From Streptomyces kurssanovii (lineage in GTDB: Bacteria; Actinomycetota; Actinomycetes; Streptomycetales; Streptomycetaceae): a stretch of DNA of 64,000 nucleotides. How positions within the stretch are numbered: position 1 is the first letter of the stretch; every line of letters begins with the position of its first letter. This document shows positions 42,728 to 51,524 of the stretch, in pieces. Under the pieces are notes generated by a model. It was not told where the DNA came from, searched no databases, and worked only from the letters and a program-made list of their open reading frames with translations. Location: NCBI RefSeq assembly GCF_014649695.1, contig NZ_BMTN01000018.1:62001-126000 (forward strand), in the 5' to 3' direction. A program made the position numbers and the translations under genes.

Positions 42728-43535
42728 ACCGTTCCTCCATTACGCGGGCGATGAGCGCCGCCGAATCGTCGACGGAGAGCGCGGCGGCCTGCAAGTGATC
42801 GTAACGAAGCGAACCCTCCCTGACAGCAGCCGGGTTGGCCGTCATGTGCCCCTGCACGAAGTCCTCGGTGTAGACGAGGTCCGGGTCGTCGTCGAACCGC
42901 AGCAGATTGAACGAGCCCATCAGCCCCGCGTGCGCACCCGCCTTGAAGGGCAGCACCTGCACCTTCACCCAGTCCCGACCGCGCAGCTCCAGCAGGTGGG
43001 CAAGCTGATTGCGCATGACCTCGGGGCCGCCGATCTCCTGGTGCAGCACGGCCTCGCTCAGCACCACCCACATCAGCGGCGGCGTCTCCCGGTCCAGAAT
43101 GCGCTGGCGCTCCATTCTGGCCGCCGCCCTGGCGTCGAGGTTCTCCTCAGACCTGACGCCAAGTACCGCACGTGCGTACCCCTCCGTCTGGAGCAGCCCA
43201 TGCACCAACTGCGCCTGATAGGTCGAGATGTACGCCGCCTTCGCCTCCATCTCCGCGTACGCCTGGAACCAGTGCGGCAGTTGGCTCCGGAGCACCAGCC
43301 CCACCAGCCGGGAGAACATGCCGTCCGTCCCCAGCGCCGCGTCGACCCGTTCGCTGAAGTCCCGCGTGGGGACCTTCTTCGCCGTCTCGATCTGGCCGAC
43401 CAGCGAGCCCGTGACGAAGATGCACGAGCCCAACTGGGCCTGGTTCATGCCGGTCGCTTCCCTGCGGCGGCGCAGTTCCGCGCCGTAGTAGTCCAGCGGC
43501 GATGCGCCGGGGTCGAGGTTGCGCATGTGGACCAT
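42687..43535 (-). CDS. Scr1/WhiJ-type helix-turn-helix regulator (XRE plus DUF5753)
   Basis: The protein is 282 residues. The N-terminal XRE helix-turn-helix is at residues about 13-70 (GAELRRRREATGMNQAQLGS, FVTGSLVGQIETAKKVPTRDF). The DUF5753 effector domain follows at residues 95-275, including WFQAYAEMEAKAAYISTYQ, YAR-VLGVR-E and GSFNLLRFDD. The ATG at 43535 was chosen for the usual length; an ATG at 43526 is possible. It overlaps the DUF397 gene, forming the classic pair. It is unrelated in sequence to the VMAP-type operon, to which it is convergent, but lies within 260 bp of it. Confidence 0.9.
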   Translation of the reverse strand: MVHMRNLDPGASPLDYYGAELRRRREATGMNQAQLGSCIFVTGSLVGQIETAKKVPTRDFSERVDAALGTDGMFSRLVGLVLRSQLPHWFQAYAEMEAKAAYISTYQAQLVHGLLQTEGYARAVLGVRSEENLDARAAARMERQRILDRETPPLMWVVLSEAVLHQEIGGPEVMRNQLAHLLELRGRDWVKVQVLPFKAGAHAGLMGSFNLLRFDDDPDLVYTEDFVQGHMTANPAAVREGSLRYDHLQAAALSVDDSAALIARVMEERYGDHPEPDGRALA

Positions 43536-43689
43536 CGCGTCGGCCCCCCGTTCGTTGTGGCTCCCGGCCGACCGTAAACACCCCGGCGCACCCGGGTGAG
43601 GTGAATCACGCAGGACACCTCGAACGGGGGACCTACCGGCGCGTAGGGCACGATGGCCTGATCCGTACGACCCGCCCAGGAGGACCCCC

Positions 43690-44343
43690 ATGGCGCCCGC
43701 CACTCCCCAGCCGGAGATCCTTGCCGCCTTCGAGGCCGCCAAGGGCTTCATGCCCGTGGGCGAGGGCCTCGCCCTGTACGCGGCCGCCGCGGAGGCCGGG
43801 GCGCTCGGACTGCCGCTGCTCGAGGTGGGGACGTACTGCGGGCGCTCGACGATCCTGCTGGCGGACGCGGCGCGGGAGGCCGGCACGGTCGCCGTGACCG
43901 TGGACCACCACCGGGGCAGCGAGGAGCAGCAGCCGGGCTGGGACTACCACGACCCGGAGACGGTGGACCCCGAGGTGGGTCTCATGGACACGCTGCCCAC
44001 CTTCCGCCGCACGCTGCACAAGGCCGGTCTCGAGGAGTATGTCGTCGCGGTCGTCGGCCGGTCGCCGCAGGTGGCGAAGGTGTGGGGCGGGAAGGCGGGG
44101 CTCGTCTTCATCGACGGCGGCCACACCGACGAGCACGCGACGAACGATTACGAGGGCTGGGCCCCGCATGTCGCGGAAGGCGGGCTGCTGGTGATCCACG
44201 ACGTCTTCCCCGACCCGGTGGACGAGTGGACGGGACAAGCCCCGTACCGCATCTATCTCCGCGCCCTGGCGTCCGGCGCGTTCACCGAGGTCTCGGCCAC
44301 GGATTCGCTGCGCGTCCTGCGCCGCACGGGCCCGGGCATCTGA
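43690..44343 (+). CDS. Class I SAM-dependent methyltransferase (Methyltransf_24-like)
   Basis: This is a 217-residue Rossmann methyltransferase. The SAM motif is LPLLEVGTYCGRSTILLADAA (about residues 42-62), followed by an acid loop (VTVDHHRGSEEQQP) and VFIDGGHTDEHATNDYEGWAPHV with the metal-type D/H positions of the O-methyltransferase relatives. LLVIHDVFPDPVDE follows. The substrate is unknown. Start ATG 43690 has aggagg upstream. It is divergent from the Scr1-type regulator across about 154 bp. Confidence 0.85.
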   Translation: MAPATPQPEILAAFEAAKGFMPVGEGLALYAAAAEAGALGLPLLEVGTYCGRSTILLADAAREAGTVAVTVDHHRGSEEQQPGWDYHDPETVDPEVGLMDTLPTFRRTLHKAGLEEYVVAVVGRSPQVAKVWGGKAGLVFIDGGHTDEHATNDYEGWAPHVAEGGLLVIHDVFPDPVDEWTGQAPYRIYLRALASGAFTEVSATDSLRVLRRTGPGI

Positions 44344-44449
44344 CGGGCGCCCCTGGACCGGAGCCGTACGCCCGTAGCGGGGGTCCGGTCGGGTGCGACA
44401 CCGTCGACCAGGCCGACCGGCGGACCCGCCGCCCGCTAGCATCGCGACC

Positions 44450-45406
44450 GTGTCGTACGACGAGAACCAGCACCGTGATCCCCGGCCGCGCCCCTCCCGG
44501 CGCGGTCTCGTCGCCGTGGTCGCGGGCGCGGCGCTCGTGGTGGGGGGTGCGGGCGGGTGGCTGGCGTGGCAGGCCGACGGTTCCGGGGGCGGCAGCGCCC
44601 CCACCGGGTCCGCCACCTCCGCGGGCAAACCGGGCGGCTCCAAGGCCCCGTCGCCGTCTTTGGCCCCGTCCGGTTCGAAGACCGTCGCGCCGCCCGCGTC
44701 GTCCGCCGCGCCTTCCCCTTCCAAGAAGGCCGGTCCGCTCGCGGGGAAGGTCGTCGTGGTGGACCCGGGGCACAATCCCGGGAACTTCTCGCACACCCGC
44801 GAGATCAACCGCCAGGTGGACATCGGAACCAACCGCAAGGAATGCGACACGACAGGCACGGCGACCGCCGCCGGTTACCGTGAAGCGGATTTCACCCTCG
44901 ATGTTTCACGTCGTCTTCGCACTCTGCTCGAAGAGCAGGGCGCAACGGTCGAATTCACCCAGGACGACGATCGTCCGTTCGGTCCGTGCATCGACGAACG
45001 GGCACGATTCGGCAACGAAGCACGGGCCGACGCGGTCATCTCGGTCCATGCGGACGGCTCGGCCGTGGGCAACCGCGGCTTCCACGTGATCCTCCCCGAT
45101 CGGGTCAAGGCGGGCGCCGCCGACACCTCGAAGATCGTGGGCCCTTCGCGTGAACTCGGCGAACGCATCGCCGGCCGGTTCCTGCGCGCCACCGGAAGCT
45201 CCCCGTCCAATTACGTGGGCGACGGAACCGGCCTCGACGTGCGCAAAGATCTGGGCGGACTGAACCTTTCGACCGTGCCCAAGGTCTTCATCGAATGCGG
45301 CAATATGCGGGATCCTGAGGACGTCGCTCTGCTCACCAGCCCGAGCTGGCGGCAGAAGGCGGCCCAGGGAATGGCGGACGGCATCAGCAGCTACCTACAA
45401 CGGTGA
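44450..45406 (+). CDS. N-acetylmuramoyl-L-alanine amidase (Amidase_3), membrane-anchored
   Basis: The protein is 318 residues. It has a short cytosolic N-terminus, then one transmembrane anchor (RRGLVAVVAGAALVVGGAGG, about residues 18-37). A long Ser/Pro/Gly/Ala linker follows, then an Amidase_3 domain (about residues 100-315). Zinc ligands and catalytic acid are visible: VVDPGHNPGN (His), YREADFTLDV (Glu), AVISVHADGS (His) and VFIECGNMRDP (Glu). It cleaves peptide stems from peptidoglycan outside the membrane. GTG 44450 is the start. A run with more A/T at codon third positions (44890-45320) stands out slightly from the neighbours. Confidence 0.92.
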   Translation: MSYDENQHRDPRPRPSRRGLVAVVAGAALVVGGAGGWLAWQADGSGGGSAPTGSATSAGKPGGSKAPSPSLAPSGSKTVAPPASSAAPSPSKKAGPLAGKVVVVDPGHNPGNFSHTREINRQVDIGTNRKECDTTGTATAAGYREADFTLDVSRRLRTLLEEQGATVEFTQDDDRPFGPCIDERARFGNEARADAVISVHADGSAVGNRGFHVILPDRVKAGAADTSKIVGPSRELGERIAGRFLRATGSSPSNYVGDGTGLDVRKDLGGLNLSTVPKVFIECGNMRDPEDVALLTSPSWRQKAAQGMADGISSYLQR

Positions 45407-45557
45407 GTGCGATACCGGGCGGACGTCCGGAACCGGCAGACGATAGATTCACCTCTACGATGGGGAGTCACCCCCGAGCTCCGCGTCAGCGCACACCGCC
45501 CCAACAGGCGGCAGCGAAGACCGCCCCGATGATGAGACGACGACAAAGGATCTTTAC

Positions 45558-46388
45558 GTGAACATCCGCTCCCTCACTCGAGGCGACGGCGTGGTGATCG
45601 GAGCAGCGGTGGTGCTGTTCATCGCCTCGTTCCTCAGCTTCACCAGCTACGAATGCCCCGGCGGTGGCGACTGCGGCCCCACTTTCAACGCCTGGGACTC
45701 CCTGAGCACGGTGATGTCCATCTACATCGGCGGCATCATCGGCGCCGCGCTGCTGATCCTCAGCCGCAGCATGCCGGGCCGCAAGGTCGCGGGGCTCGAC
45801 ATCGGCCAGTTCGGCGTGGCCCTCACCATCTTCGCGCTCTGGACGATGTTCTGGACGATCATCGACATGAACAGCGCGGGCGCCGGCGCCATCCTCGGCC
45901 TGCTGGGCACCATCGCCCTGGCCGGCGGCGCCATCGCCACCCCGCTGGTGCCGGCTCTCAAGGCCCCGCTCGTCGGCGCCCCGAGCCCGGCCGCCGTCCA
46001 GCAGCCGTACGGCATGCAGCCCCAGCCGCAGGGTGGTTACGGCTACCCGGGCGCGGGCGCCGGCCAGCCGCCGTACGGCGGCCAGCCGGGTCAGCCGCAG
46101 CCTTACGGTGCGCAGGGCGGGCAGCCGCAGGCCGCCGCCCAGCCGGCCGCCGCGGCCCCGGCCGACGCCTCCCAGGGCGGCGCCCCGTCGGACTTCACCC
46201 CGTTCTGGTTCGCCGTGCCGGTGGCCCGTCCGCTGTACGGCGAGGACGGTTCGCCGACGCCGATCGCCGAACTGGCGCCCGGCACCTGGTACCTGGCGGT
46301 GGAGCAGCGCGGTCCCGGTCTGGTGGCCCAGACGCAGGACGGCCGTCGTGGCGTGCTGCAGGACACCTCGGGCATTCAGCGCGGCTGA
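45558..46388 (+). CDS. DUF5336-like integral membrane protein with a Gln/Pro/Tyr/Gly linker
   Basis: The protein is 276 residues. Four hydrophobic helices span residues about 12-130 (GDGVVIGAAVVLFIASFLSF, YIGGIIGAALLILSR, FGVALTIFALWTMFWTII, AILGLLGTIALAGGAIATPL). A disordered linker of PYG/QPQ repeats (about 145-205) and a short C-terminal beta domain (FWFAVPVARPLYGEDGSPTPIAEL) follow. The cysteine pair CPGGGDC lies in the first external loop. The family is of unknown function. A terminator follows at 46408. Confidence 0.8.
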   Translation: MNIRSLTRGDGVVIGAAVVLFIASFLSFTSYECPGGGDCGPTFNAWDSLSTVMSIYIGGIIGAALLILSRSMPGRKVAGLDIGQFGVALTIFALWTMFWTIIDMNSAGAGAILGLLGTIALAGGAIATPLVPALKAPLVGAPSPAAVQQPYGMQPQPQGGYGYPGAGAGQPPYGGQPGQPQPYGAQGGQPQAAAQPAAAAPADASQGGAPSDFTPFWFAVPVARPLYGEDGSPTPIAELAPGTWYLAVEQRGPGLVAQTQDGRRGVLQDTSGIQRG

Positions 46389-46407
46389 TCCCTCTCGCAC
46401 ACAGCGC

Positions 46408-46435
46408 GGCCCCTCGCCCTTCCGGGCGGGGGGCC
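46408..46435 (+). terminator. Rho-independent-type hairpin after the DUF5336-like gene
   Basis: ggcccctcgccc and gggcggggggcc form a 12-bp stem (one T-G pair) with a ttcc loop, 20 bp after the stop. No long T-run follows, as is usual in streptomycetes. Confidence 0.75.
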
Positions 46436-46493
46436 GTTGCCGTACCCTGACGCACCGTCAGGGGACCTCCGGGCGGGGGAAGGACGGACCGGT

Positions 46494-47504
46494 ATGCGAC
46501 TCGGACTCGCCCTCGGCTACTGGGGCCGCGGCCCCGACCCCGGTCAGCTGGAACTGGCCCGAGAGGCCGAGCGCCTCGGCTACGACTCCGTGTGGACGGC
46601 GGAGGCGTGGGGGTCGGACGCGTTCACCCCGCTCACCTGGATCGCGGCGCACACGTCCCGCATCCGGCTGGGCACCGCGGTGGCCCAGATGTCCGCGCGC
46701 ACGCCGACGGCGACCGCCATGCACGCGCTGACGCTCGATCATCTCTCCGGCGGCCGGATGATGCTGGGGCTGGGCCTGTCGGGACCGCAGGTGGTGGAGG
46801 GGTGGTACGGCCGCCCGTTCCCCGCCAGTCCGCTCACCGCGACCCGCGAGTACGTCGATGTGATCCGCCAAGTCCTGGCCCGCGAGGGGCCGGTGGAGCT
46901 GGCCGGCCGCTTCCACCGTCACCCCTACACGGGCGGCGACGGCACCGGCACGGGCAAGCCCCTGCGGCCCATCACCCACCCGCTGCGCGCGGATCTGCCC
47001 GTACTGCTGGGGGCGGAGGGGCCGAAGAACATCGCGCAGACGACCCGTATCGCCGACGGGTGGCTGCCTCTGTACTGGTCCCCGCTGCGGACGGACGTCT
47101 ACGCGGCGTCCCTCACGGACCTCCCGGCGGACTTCATGGTCGCCCCGATGGCCCGGGCGCGGGTCTGCGACGACATCGCGGAGGGCCTGCTGCCCGTGAA
47201 GGCGATGCTCGGCTTCTACATCGGCGGCATGGGACACGCGACCCGCAACTTCCACGTCGGCCTGATGGCGCGGATGGGCTTCGAGGCGGAGGCCATCCGG
47301 ATCCAGGAACTCTTCCTGGCGGGCCGCAGACAGGAGGCGGTGCTCGCCGTGCCCGGCGACTTCGCGGACGAGATCTCGCTGGTCGGACCGCGTGAACGCA
47401 TCGCGGAACGGCTGGAGTTGTGGCGGACGGGCCCGGTCACGGACCTGCTGGTCACCGCACCGGACCCGCACACGCTGCGGGTGCTGGCCGAGCTGAACGG
47501 GTAG
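46494..47504 (+). CDS. LLM class F420-dependent oxidoreductase
   Basis: This is a 336-residue bacterial-luciferase-like TIM barrel. Motifs: RLGLALGYWGRGPDP at the start, AREAERLGYDSVWTAEAWGSDAFTPLTWIAAHT (the F420-binding helix and beta), LGTAVAQMSARTPTATAMHALTLDHLSGGRMMLGLGLSGPQ, and PVLLGAEGPKNIAQTTRIADGW. It transfers hydride between coenzyme F420 and an unknown substrate. ATG 46494 is chosen as the conserved N-terminus, with ggggga about 12 bases upstream. Confidence 0.93.
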   Translation: MRLGLALGYWGRGPDPGQLELAREAERLGYDSVWTAEAWGSDAFTPLTWIAAHTSRIRLGTAVAQMSARTPTATAMHALTLDHLSGGRMMLGLGLSGPQVVEGWYGRPFPASPLTATREYVDVIRQVLAREGPVELAGRFHRHPYTGGDGTGTGKPLRPITHPLRADLPVLLGAEGPKNIAQTTRIADGWLPLYWSPLRTDVYAASLTDLPADFMVAPMARARVCDDIAEGLLPVKAMLGFYIGGMGHATRNFHVGLMARMGFEAEAIRIQELFLAGRRQEAVLAVPGDFADEISLVGPRERIAERLELWRTGPVTDLLVTAPDPHTLRVLAELNG

Positions 47505-47591
47505 CCGTGGCACCTCACCTGCGCCCCCGGTGCCGCCACTTGGGCGAGCCCGAACGGGTTTCACACAGTCACAAGCGGCAACACGCTGAGC

Positions 47592-47882
47592 ATGACAACA
47601 CGCACGAGCAGTACCACCACAGTGGCGAGAGTCGTCGCCGTCGTAGCGGACGTCATGGCCTTCGTCATCGGCCTGTGGATCCTGATGTACCTGCTGGACG
47701 CCAACAGGGCCAACGACCTGGTCGAGTTCGTCCGCGAGACGGCCCGCTGGCTGGCCGGCTGGTCCCACGACCTGTTCACCTTCGACAAGGAATGGGCGCG
47801 GGTGGTGGCGGGCTACGGGCTGGCGGCGGTCGTCTACCTCTTCATCGGCCACGCGGCGGCGGGCGCGCTGCGGCGCCGCTGA
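47592..47882 (+). CDS. Small two-helix membrane protein, 96 aa
   Basis: The start ATG 47592 leads MTTRTSSTTTVARVVAVVAD into one hydrophobic helix (VMAFVIGLWILMYLLD, about residues 21-36). An amphipathic, Trp-containing middle (ETARWLAGWSHDLFTFDKEW) and a second helix (AGYGLAAVVYLFIGH) follow. It is a conserved-looking streptomycete hypothetical with both ends cytosolic. Function unknown. Confidence 0.75.
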   Translation: MTTRTSSTTTVARVVAVVADVMAFVIGLWILMYLLDANRANDLVEFVRETARWLAGWSHDLFTFDKEWARVVAGYGLAAVVYLFIGHAAAGALRRR

Positions 47883-48235
47883 CGCCTGCGGCGGGCTTGT
47901 TCCCCTCCCCGCCCCTTCCCGAAACCGGGGCAAGCCCCGGACCCCGTACCGCCCTCCGCGCCGTGCCCTCAATCTCCCCTACGGCCTGGCGGCCGTGGAA
48001 GGTGCCCCCAGGCGGGCTGGATTTCGCTCCGCGAAATCAGCCTCGCCGGCGATTGAGGCCCGGGGGCCCGGTGGGGGTCCCCCCACGCCGCCAGGCGTAG
48101 GGGGAAGAGCCCCCGAAACACCGCGCGAAGCGCGGTGGCGGGTCCGGGCGGAGCCCCCACGCGGCGGAGCCGCACATCGGTACAGCGGGAAGGGGCGGGG
48201 AGGGGAAACGCCCCGCGCAGCGGCCACGCCCCCGG
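47883..48235. repeat. Dispersed GC-rich intergenic repeat, copy 4 (largest)
   Basis: This is a 353-bp gene-free block with the full set of modules: the C-rich ccccgccccttcccgaaaccggggc start, ctcaatctcccctacggcctggcggccgtgg with its complement, ttcgctccgcgaa, cgccggcgattgaggcc, the cgcgaagcgcggt hairpin, gcggcggagccgcacatcggtacagcgggaag, and aggggcggggagggg. It fills the space between convergent genes and can form extended secondary structure. Confidence 0.8.
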
Positions 48236-49315
48236 TCAGCCCACCTCGCAGCAGTCCGGCGCCAGCCCCTTCGGCAGACGCTCCCCGCCGAACACCGCCG
48301 TCGTCGCCTCGTCACCACCGAGCGCCGCCACGGCGAGCAGCAGTGAGCCCGCCGTCCATGTCGTCTGTTCCTCGGGCCATATCGCGCGCTCGCCCTCGAA
48401 GACGTAGCCCGTCCAGTACAGGCCGCCCTCCGCGCGGAGGTGCTGGATGGACTGGAGGATCTCCAGGGCGCGGTCGGACTCGCCCACCGCCCACAGTGCG
48501 AGCGCCAGTTCGCAGCTTTCGCCGCCCGTGACCCACGGGTTGGGCAGGACGCATCGCACGCCCAGGCCGGGCACGACGAAGTCGTCCCAGCGGGACTCGA
48601 TGCGGGCCTTCGCCTCGTCGCCGGTCACCGCGCCGCCGAGGACGGGGTAGTACCAGTCCATCGAGTAGCGGTCCTTGTCGAGGAAGCGCTCGGGATGGTG
48701 GCGGACGGCGTGGGCGAGCGCGCCGGCCGCGAGTTCCCAGTCGGGCTGGGGCTCCTCGCGTTCCTCCGCGACGGCGAGCGCGCAACGCAGCGCGTGGTGG
48801 ATGGAGGAACTGCCGGTCAGGAGGGCATCTTCGACCACCGTCCCGTCCGGCTCGCGCTTCCAGCCGATCTGGCCGCCGGGCTGCTGGAGCCCCAGGACGA
48901 ATTCGACGGCCGCGTACACGACCGGCCACATCCGGTCGAGGAAGAGCTCGTCGCCGGTGGCCAGGTAGTGGTGCCACACGCCGACCGCGATGTAGGCACA
49001 GAAGTTGCTCTCGCGGCCGTGGTCCGTCACGGCGGCCGGGTCGCCGTCGTGGTAGGCGGCGTACCAGGAGCCGTCGTCGTTCTGGTGCCGGGCGAGCCAC
49101 TCGTAGGCGCGGGCGGCGGCCTCGTGCTCACCCGCGGCGTCGAGCGCCATCGCGGCTTCCGTGTGGTCCCACGGGTCGAGGTGGTGACCGCGGAACCAGG
49201 GGATCGCGCCGTCGGGGCGCTGCACGGCGAGGATCCCCGCGACGGTCTCCACGGCCTCCTCGGCGCTCAGGACCCCGGGCAGGACAAGGTGTTCGGTACG
49301 TTCTGGCAACGTCAC
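48236..49315 (-). CDS. Prenyltransferase-like / six-hairpin hydrolase-like protein
   Basis: This is a 359-residue all-helical protein with an (alpha/alpha)6 barrel pattern. Repeated helical hairpins (AVETVAGILAVQRPDGAIPWF, AAARAYEWLARHQNDDGSWY, FVLGLQQPGGQIGW) resemble terpenoid cyclase/prenyltransferase or glycoside hydrolase 6-hairpin domains. No DxDD cyclase motif is present. RPDGAIPWFRGHHLDPWDHTEAAMA is a well-defined possible active-site loop. Third gene of a three-gene operon with the glycosyltransferase and methyltransferase. The GTG at 49315 overlaps the methyltransferase stop. Its role is unknown; a glycan or lipid-linked sugar is a plausible ligand. Confidence 0.75.
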   Translation of the reverse strand: MTLPERTEHLVLPGVLSAEEAVETVAGILAVQRPDGAIPWFRGHHLDPWDHTEAAMALDAAGEHEAAARAYEWLARHQNDDGSWYAAYHDGDPAAVTDHGRESNFCAYIAVGVWHHYLATGDELFLDRMWPVVYAAVEFVLGLQQPGGQIGWKREPDGTVVEDALLTGSSSIHHALRCALAVAEEREEPQPDWELAAGALAHAVRHHPERFLDKDRYSMDWYYPVLGGAVTGDEAKARIESRWDDFVVPGLGVRCVLPNPWVTGGESCELALALWAVGESDRALEILQSIQHLRAEGGLYWTGYVFEGERAIWPEEQTTWTAGSLLLAVAALGGDEATTAVFGGERLPKGLAPDCCEVG

Positions 49316-50046
49316 TTGGCGGCGTCCACGGGAAGGTGCGGCTTCGTCGCGTACGCCACGAAGCTCTTGCCGATCAGCGGGTTCAGCGCCTGTTCGGCGA
49401 CGCGGGTGACCAGCGGCTTCTTCATGATGTCCCAGACGAGGAGCTTGTGGTACGCCTTCACCGGCAGCGCCTTGTCGTTGTCGACACCGAAGGCGCACTT
49501 GAGCCACCAGTACGGCGAATGCAGCGCGTGGGCGTGGTGGGTGCCGTACGGCCGCAGGCCCGCCTCCTTCATCTTGGCGAGCAGTTCGTCGGCCTTGTAG
49601 ATGCGGATGTGGCCGCCCTCGACCTCGTGGTAGGCGTCGCTGAGCGCCCAGCAGACCTTCTCGGGGCCGTAGCGCGGCACGGTGACCGCGATGCGGCCGC
49701 CGGGCCGCAGGACGCGGACCATCTCGGCGAGCACTCCCTTGTCGTCGGGGATGTGCTCCATCACCTCGGAGATGATGACGACGTCGAACGACTCGTCGGG
49801 GAAGGGCAGGTTGAGGGCGTCGCCCTCCATGGCGGTGGCGGTCGCGCCGGCGGGGGCCTCTCCGGCCTCCTTCATCGCGGCGAACCACTTGGCGACCTCG
49901 CGGATCTCCTCGCCGTTCTGGTCGAGGGCAACGACCTGCGCTCCGCGCCGGTAGCACTCGAAGGCGTGCCGGCCGGCGCCGCAGCCCAGATCGAGCACTC
50001 GGTCGCCCGGGGCGAGCGGAAAGCGGGAGAAGTCGACGGTCAGCAC
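49312..50046 (-). CDS. Class I SAM-dependent methyltransferase
   Basis: This 244-residue methyltransferase has the Methyltransf_11 core: DRVLDLGCGAGRHAFECYRRG (about residues 16-36), ALDQNGEEIRE, DALNLPFPDESFDVVIISEVMEHIPD and VLRPGGRIAVTVPR. The C-terminal half (GGHIRIYKADELLAKMKEAG) is typical of sugar- or lipid-acting members. GTG 50046. Between the glycosyltransferase (53 bp upstream) and the hairpin-fold protein (4-bp overlap), it probably modifies the product of the glycosyltransferase. Confidence 0.85.
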   Translation of the reverse strand: MLTVDFSRFPLAPGDRVLDLGCGAGRHAFECYRRGAQVVALDQNGEEIREVAKWFAAMKEAGEAPAGATATAMEGDALNLPFPDESFDVVIISEVMEHIPDDKGVLAEMVRVLRPGGRIAVTVPRYGPEKVCWALSDAYHEVEGGHIRIYKADELLAKMKEAGLRPYGTHHAHALHSPYWWLKCAFGVDNDKALPVKAYHKLLVWDIMKKPLVTRVAEQALNPLIGKSFVAYATKPHLPVDAAK

Positions 50047-50099
50047 GGGGGGTCTGCCTTCCTGGGGGCGGAGCTCGGGTCTTCCTGGTGGAGCTGGGG

Positions 50100-51425
50100 T
50101 CAGTGGGTGCGCGCGGAAGCGGCGGACGATGCGGCGATCGCCTCGCGGTAGCGTTCCGCGGTGCCGATCGCGGCCTGCTTCCAGGTGAAGCGGGCCAGCA
50201 CCCTGGCCCGTCCGGCGTCGCCGAGCCGGGCCCGCAGGTCGGGATCGCCGAACAGCCGGCGCAGAGCGGCGGCAAGGGCCTCCGCGTCGCCGGGCGGCAC
50301 GGCCAGGCAGGTCTCGCCGTCGGGGCCGGCGACCTCGGGGATCGCACCGCCGGTGGTGGCGACGAGCGGTGTGCCGGTGGCCATGGCCTCCGCGGCGGGC
50401 AGCGAGAAGCCCTCGTACAGCGACGGCACGCAGGCGATCTGGGCGCTACGCACCAGGTCGACCAGTTCGGCGTCGGTGATGCCCTTGACGAACCGGACGG
50501 CGTCGTCGAGGCCGTAGCGCTCGATGAGCTGCGCCACCGGGCCGTCCTCGGCGCGCTTGCCGACGACGACGAGGTGGGCGTCCGGGTTCTCGGTGCGGAG
50601 TTTGGCGAGCGCCTCGACGAGGTGGACGAGTCCCTTGAGGGGGACGTCGGCGCTGGAGGTGGTGACGATCCGGCCGGGGACCTCGGCGACGGAGGGGTCC
50701 GGTGAGAAGAGGTCGGTGTCGGCGCCGATGTGGACGACGTGGACGCGGTCGCGCCGTACGCCGAGGTGGTCGACGATCTCCTGCTGCGAGGAGCCGGAGA
50801 CGGTGAGCACGGAGGGCAGCCGGCGGGCGACGCGCTTCTGCATGCGGGTGAAGCCGTACCAGCGGCGCACGGACGCGCGGCGCTGCCAGCTCTCCGCGGC
50901 GTCGAGGTCCAGCTGCCGGTCGACGGTGATCGGATGGTGGATCGTCGTGACCAGCGGGGCGCCGATGTCGCCGAGGAGACCGTAGCCGAGGGTCTGGTTG
51001 TCGTGGACGACGTCGAACTCGCCCCGCCGGGCCAGCAGGTGGCGGCGGGCGCGGAGCGAGAACGTCAGCGGCTCCGGGAAGCCGCCGGTCCACATGGTGG
51101 CGACCTCGAGGGCGTCGATCCAGTCCCGGTACTCGCCGCGGCCGGGCGTGCGGAACGGGTCGGGGCTGCGGTACAGGTCGAGGCTCGGCAGTTCTGTGAG
51201 CGGCACGCCTTCGTCGAGGACCGGGTAGGGCTGGGCGCCGATCACCTCGACGCGGTGGCCGAGCCGGGCGAGTTCACGCGACAGGTGGCGTACGTAGACG
51301 CCCTGGCCGCCGCAGAACGGGTTCCCCTTGTACGTCAGGAGGGCGATGCGCAGCGGGGCGTCACCGCTGCCGGACGTGCCTGACGTGCCCGCTCGGGGGC
51401 CGGCCTCTATGGCCTCTGCGGTCAC
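50100..51425 (-). CDS. GT4-family glycosyltransferase
   Basis: This is a 441-residue GT-B retaining glycosyltransferase. The acceptor side begins IALLTYKGNPFCGGQGVYV. The nucleotide-sugar side has VTTSSADVPLKGLVHLVEAL and the EX7E-type region VPSLYEGFSLPAAEAMATGTP (about residues 340-360). It resembles PimB/MshA-like actinobacterial GT4 enzymes. I chose the GTG at 51425 because agaaggggg lies just before it; the GTG at 51443 is also in frame. A KstR-like site overlaps the -35 candidate of its promoter (ttgttc at 51486-51481, taggct at 51462-51457). Confidence 0.86.
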   Translation of the reverse strand: MTAEAIEAGPRAGTSGTSGSGDAPLRIALLTYKGNPFCGGQGVYVRHLSRELARLGHRVEVIGAQPYPVLDEGVPLTELPSLDLYRSPDPFRTPGRGEYRDWIDALEVATMWTGGFPEPLTFSLRARRHLLARRGEFDVVHDNQTLGYGLLGDIGAPLVTTIHHPITVDRQLDLDAAESWQRRASVRRWYGFTRMQKRVARRLPSVLTVSGSSQQEIVDHLGVRRDRVHVVHIGADTDLFSPDPSVAEVPGRIVTTSSADVPLKGLVHLVEALAKLRTENPDAHLVVVGKRAEDGPVAQLIERYGLDDAVRFVKGITDAELVDLVRSAQIACVPSLYEGFSLPAAEAMATGTPLVATTGGAIPEVAGPDGETCLAVPPGDAEALAAALRRLFGDPDLRARLGDAGRARVLARFTWKQAAIGTAERYREAIAASSAASARTH

Positions 51426-51478
51426 CCGGGGCCCCCTTCTCACTGCGTTTCGGCGGAGCCTAATCGGTCGCGCTAATC

Positions 51479-51492
51479 TAGAACAAGTTTCA
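51479..51492. promoter_or_regulatory. KstR operator between glycosyltransferase and kstR-like gene
   Basis: tagaacaagtttca fits TnnAACnnGTTnnA at every specified position. It covers the -35 candidate of the divergent glycosyltransferase gene and ends 3 bp before the -35 of the regulator's own promoter, so one bound repressor could control both directions. Confidence 0.75.
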
Positions 51493-51495
51493 GAG

Positions 51496-51524
51496 TTGAC
51501 GGTTCAAGGGACTTCGAATCTACC
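51496..51524 (+). promoter_or_regulatory. Promoter of the KstR-like regulator
   Basis: ttgacg (51496-51501) and tctacc (51519-51524) are separated by 17 bp. The KstR site directly abuts the -35. Predicted start near 51531, about 70 bp before the ATG. Confidence 0.5.
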
